Notes under the pieces: generated by a model
Databases searched by the model: none
What the model was told of the DNA's origin: nothing
What the model saw: the letters and a program-made list of their open reading frames with translations, nothing else
DNA from: Bryoerythrophyllum caledonicum
Taxonomy: Eukaryota; Streptophyta; Bryopsida; Pottiales; Pottiaceae
Length of the DNA stretch: 64,000 nt
Direction of reading: 5' to 3'
Assembly (NCBI GenBank): GCA_963971425.1
Contig: OZ020517.1
Coordinates: 30,042,734-30,106,733 of the forward strand
Program-made: the position numbers and the translations under genes
In this document: positions 63,296 to 64,000 of the stretch, piece by piece
How positions within the stretch are numbered: position 1 is the first letter of the stretch
How the letters are laid out: the number at the start of each line of letters is the position of its first letter

Positions 63296-64000
63296 TTCAG
63301 CACCAAGAAACAAAAATCTTTTGTAATAATAATGACAACACTCCCAGTTTACAAGACAGGATAAAGTATTGAGACAAATTGATATGAGACAATATATTCA
63401 GTGCAACTCTCATTCAGAGGTGCACATCCCTCAGGAGGACATTGTCTCCTTGAGATTTCATAGAATGGGAATAGGATGGGCAGGAATAACTCTATTAATC
63501 ACAGTCGTAACCACACAAGGGAACATTGTTGAATTGTTAAATACATGTCCTCAAATTCAGGACCTTATCATATCCACCTCCAATTTCTACTGAACAGTCC
63601 TATGTTACTTGCCCTGACAGTAAATCTTGACCAACCTGCAACTCTTTAAAAAAAATATCTGCATGATCGACAACCTAAGTGTTAGCAAAATTTCTGCACT
63701 TGTAACAAGCGCAAGACAAAAGTAGGAATAATGCTTACTATACTACTTTTGCGTAGACCCAGACGCTGCCACAAGCGCAGCTGCGAGCAGTTTCTGCCTT
63801 GTATTCGTGGCCTCCTTGTGTCATTTCTTGTACTTCCGCAACTCGTCGTCTGTCATTGTCTTAGGCCGTTTGGGACGTACCACCATCCACAATTTCATTG
63901 TTATTTTCAGCGCCGCTTGATGGGGGTGATTCCAAAATACTATATCCCTGTCTCGCTTAGTGCTCACTCTAGGAAGGTTTTCTCCAAGCCTGCTGAGGAG
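63296..64000. other. Window end, unresolved
   Basis: No firm gene. The minus strand near 63740-63900 reads RPKRPKTMTDDELRKYKK, stop, HKEATNTRQKLLAAALVAAS, which could be a decayed or partial exon continuing past the window, but one in-frame stop and no splice evidence leave it open. Confidence 0.3.

Overview
The window looks like nuclear DNA of a land plant. The genes are plant-specific families with spliceosomal introns (2-oxoglutarate dioxygenase, tonoplast monosaccharide transporter, group IIb WRKY factor, receptor-like cytoplasmic kinase, Canopy-type saposin protein). Coding exons are GC-rich and sit in AT-rich, repeat-filled spacers. A mitochondrial nad7 insert at about 11.1-12.7 kb carries two group II introns at the positions usually called nad7i140 and nad7i209. 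It has no interruption at the liverwort i336 site. As far as I know that pair is shared by mosses, hornworts and vascular plants, which argues against a liverwort. I cannot name the species; a seed-free plant is my guess, not a result.

Layout. 1-3.2 kb: spacer with one MITE. 3.28-5.19 kb: a four-exon 2OG-Fe(II) dioxygenase (+) whose third intron holds a long hairpin. 5.9-6.1 kb: an orphan 3' exon (-). 6.4-8.3 kb: a 1.87 kb foldback element. 8.7-10.2 kb: a broken Helitron (-). 11.1-12.7 kb: the mitochondrial insert. 13.8-15.0 kb: TIR elements. 15.8-19.0 kb: a complete six-exon monosaccharide-sensing/tonoplast sugar transporter (-, 732 aa), including a short first exon. 20-25 kb: MITEs, a 5'-truncated LINE with perfect target-site duplications and a Ty3/gypsy gag remnant. 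25.8-26.95 kb: an unrecognised, possibly plastid protein (-). 27.5-30.2 kb: a nine-exon Canopy/saposin-like secretory protein (+, 233 aa). 32.4-34.1 kb: a two-exon receptor-like cytoplasmic kinase (+, 456 aa). 35-39 kb: repeats. 41.8-44.2 kb: a four-exon WRKY gene (-, 562 aa). 45-64 kb: mostly transposable elements, including a 30-bp minisatellite and a decayed MULE transposase with a SWIM-type finger.

The host genes do not form a pathway; they are ordinary neighbours in a plant chromosome. The window's distinctive content is its mobile DNA. Several non-autonomous families can be defined from internal copies alone: TA-flanked elements beginning AGGTAAG; TTAA-flanked elements of about 0.8-1 kb beginning CCCCTAAA; and small elements with 9-10 bp target duplications. 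At 52.5-54.2 kb they are nested several deep, which gives a readable order of insertion.
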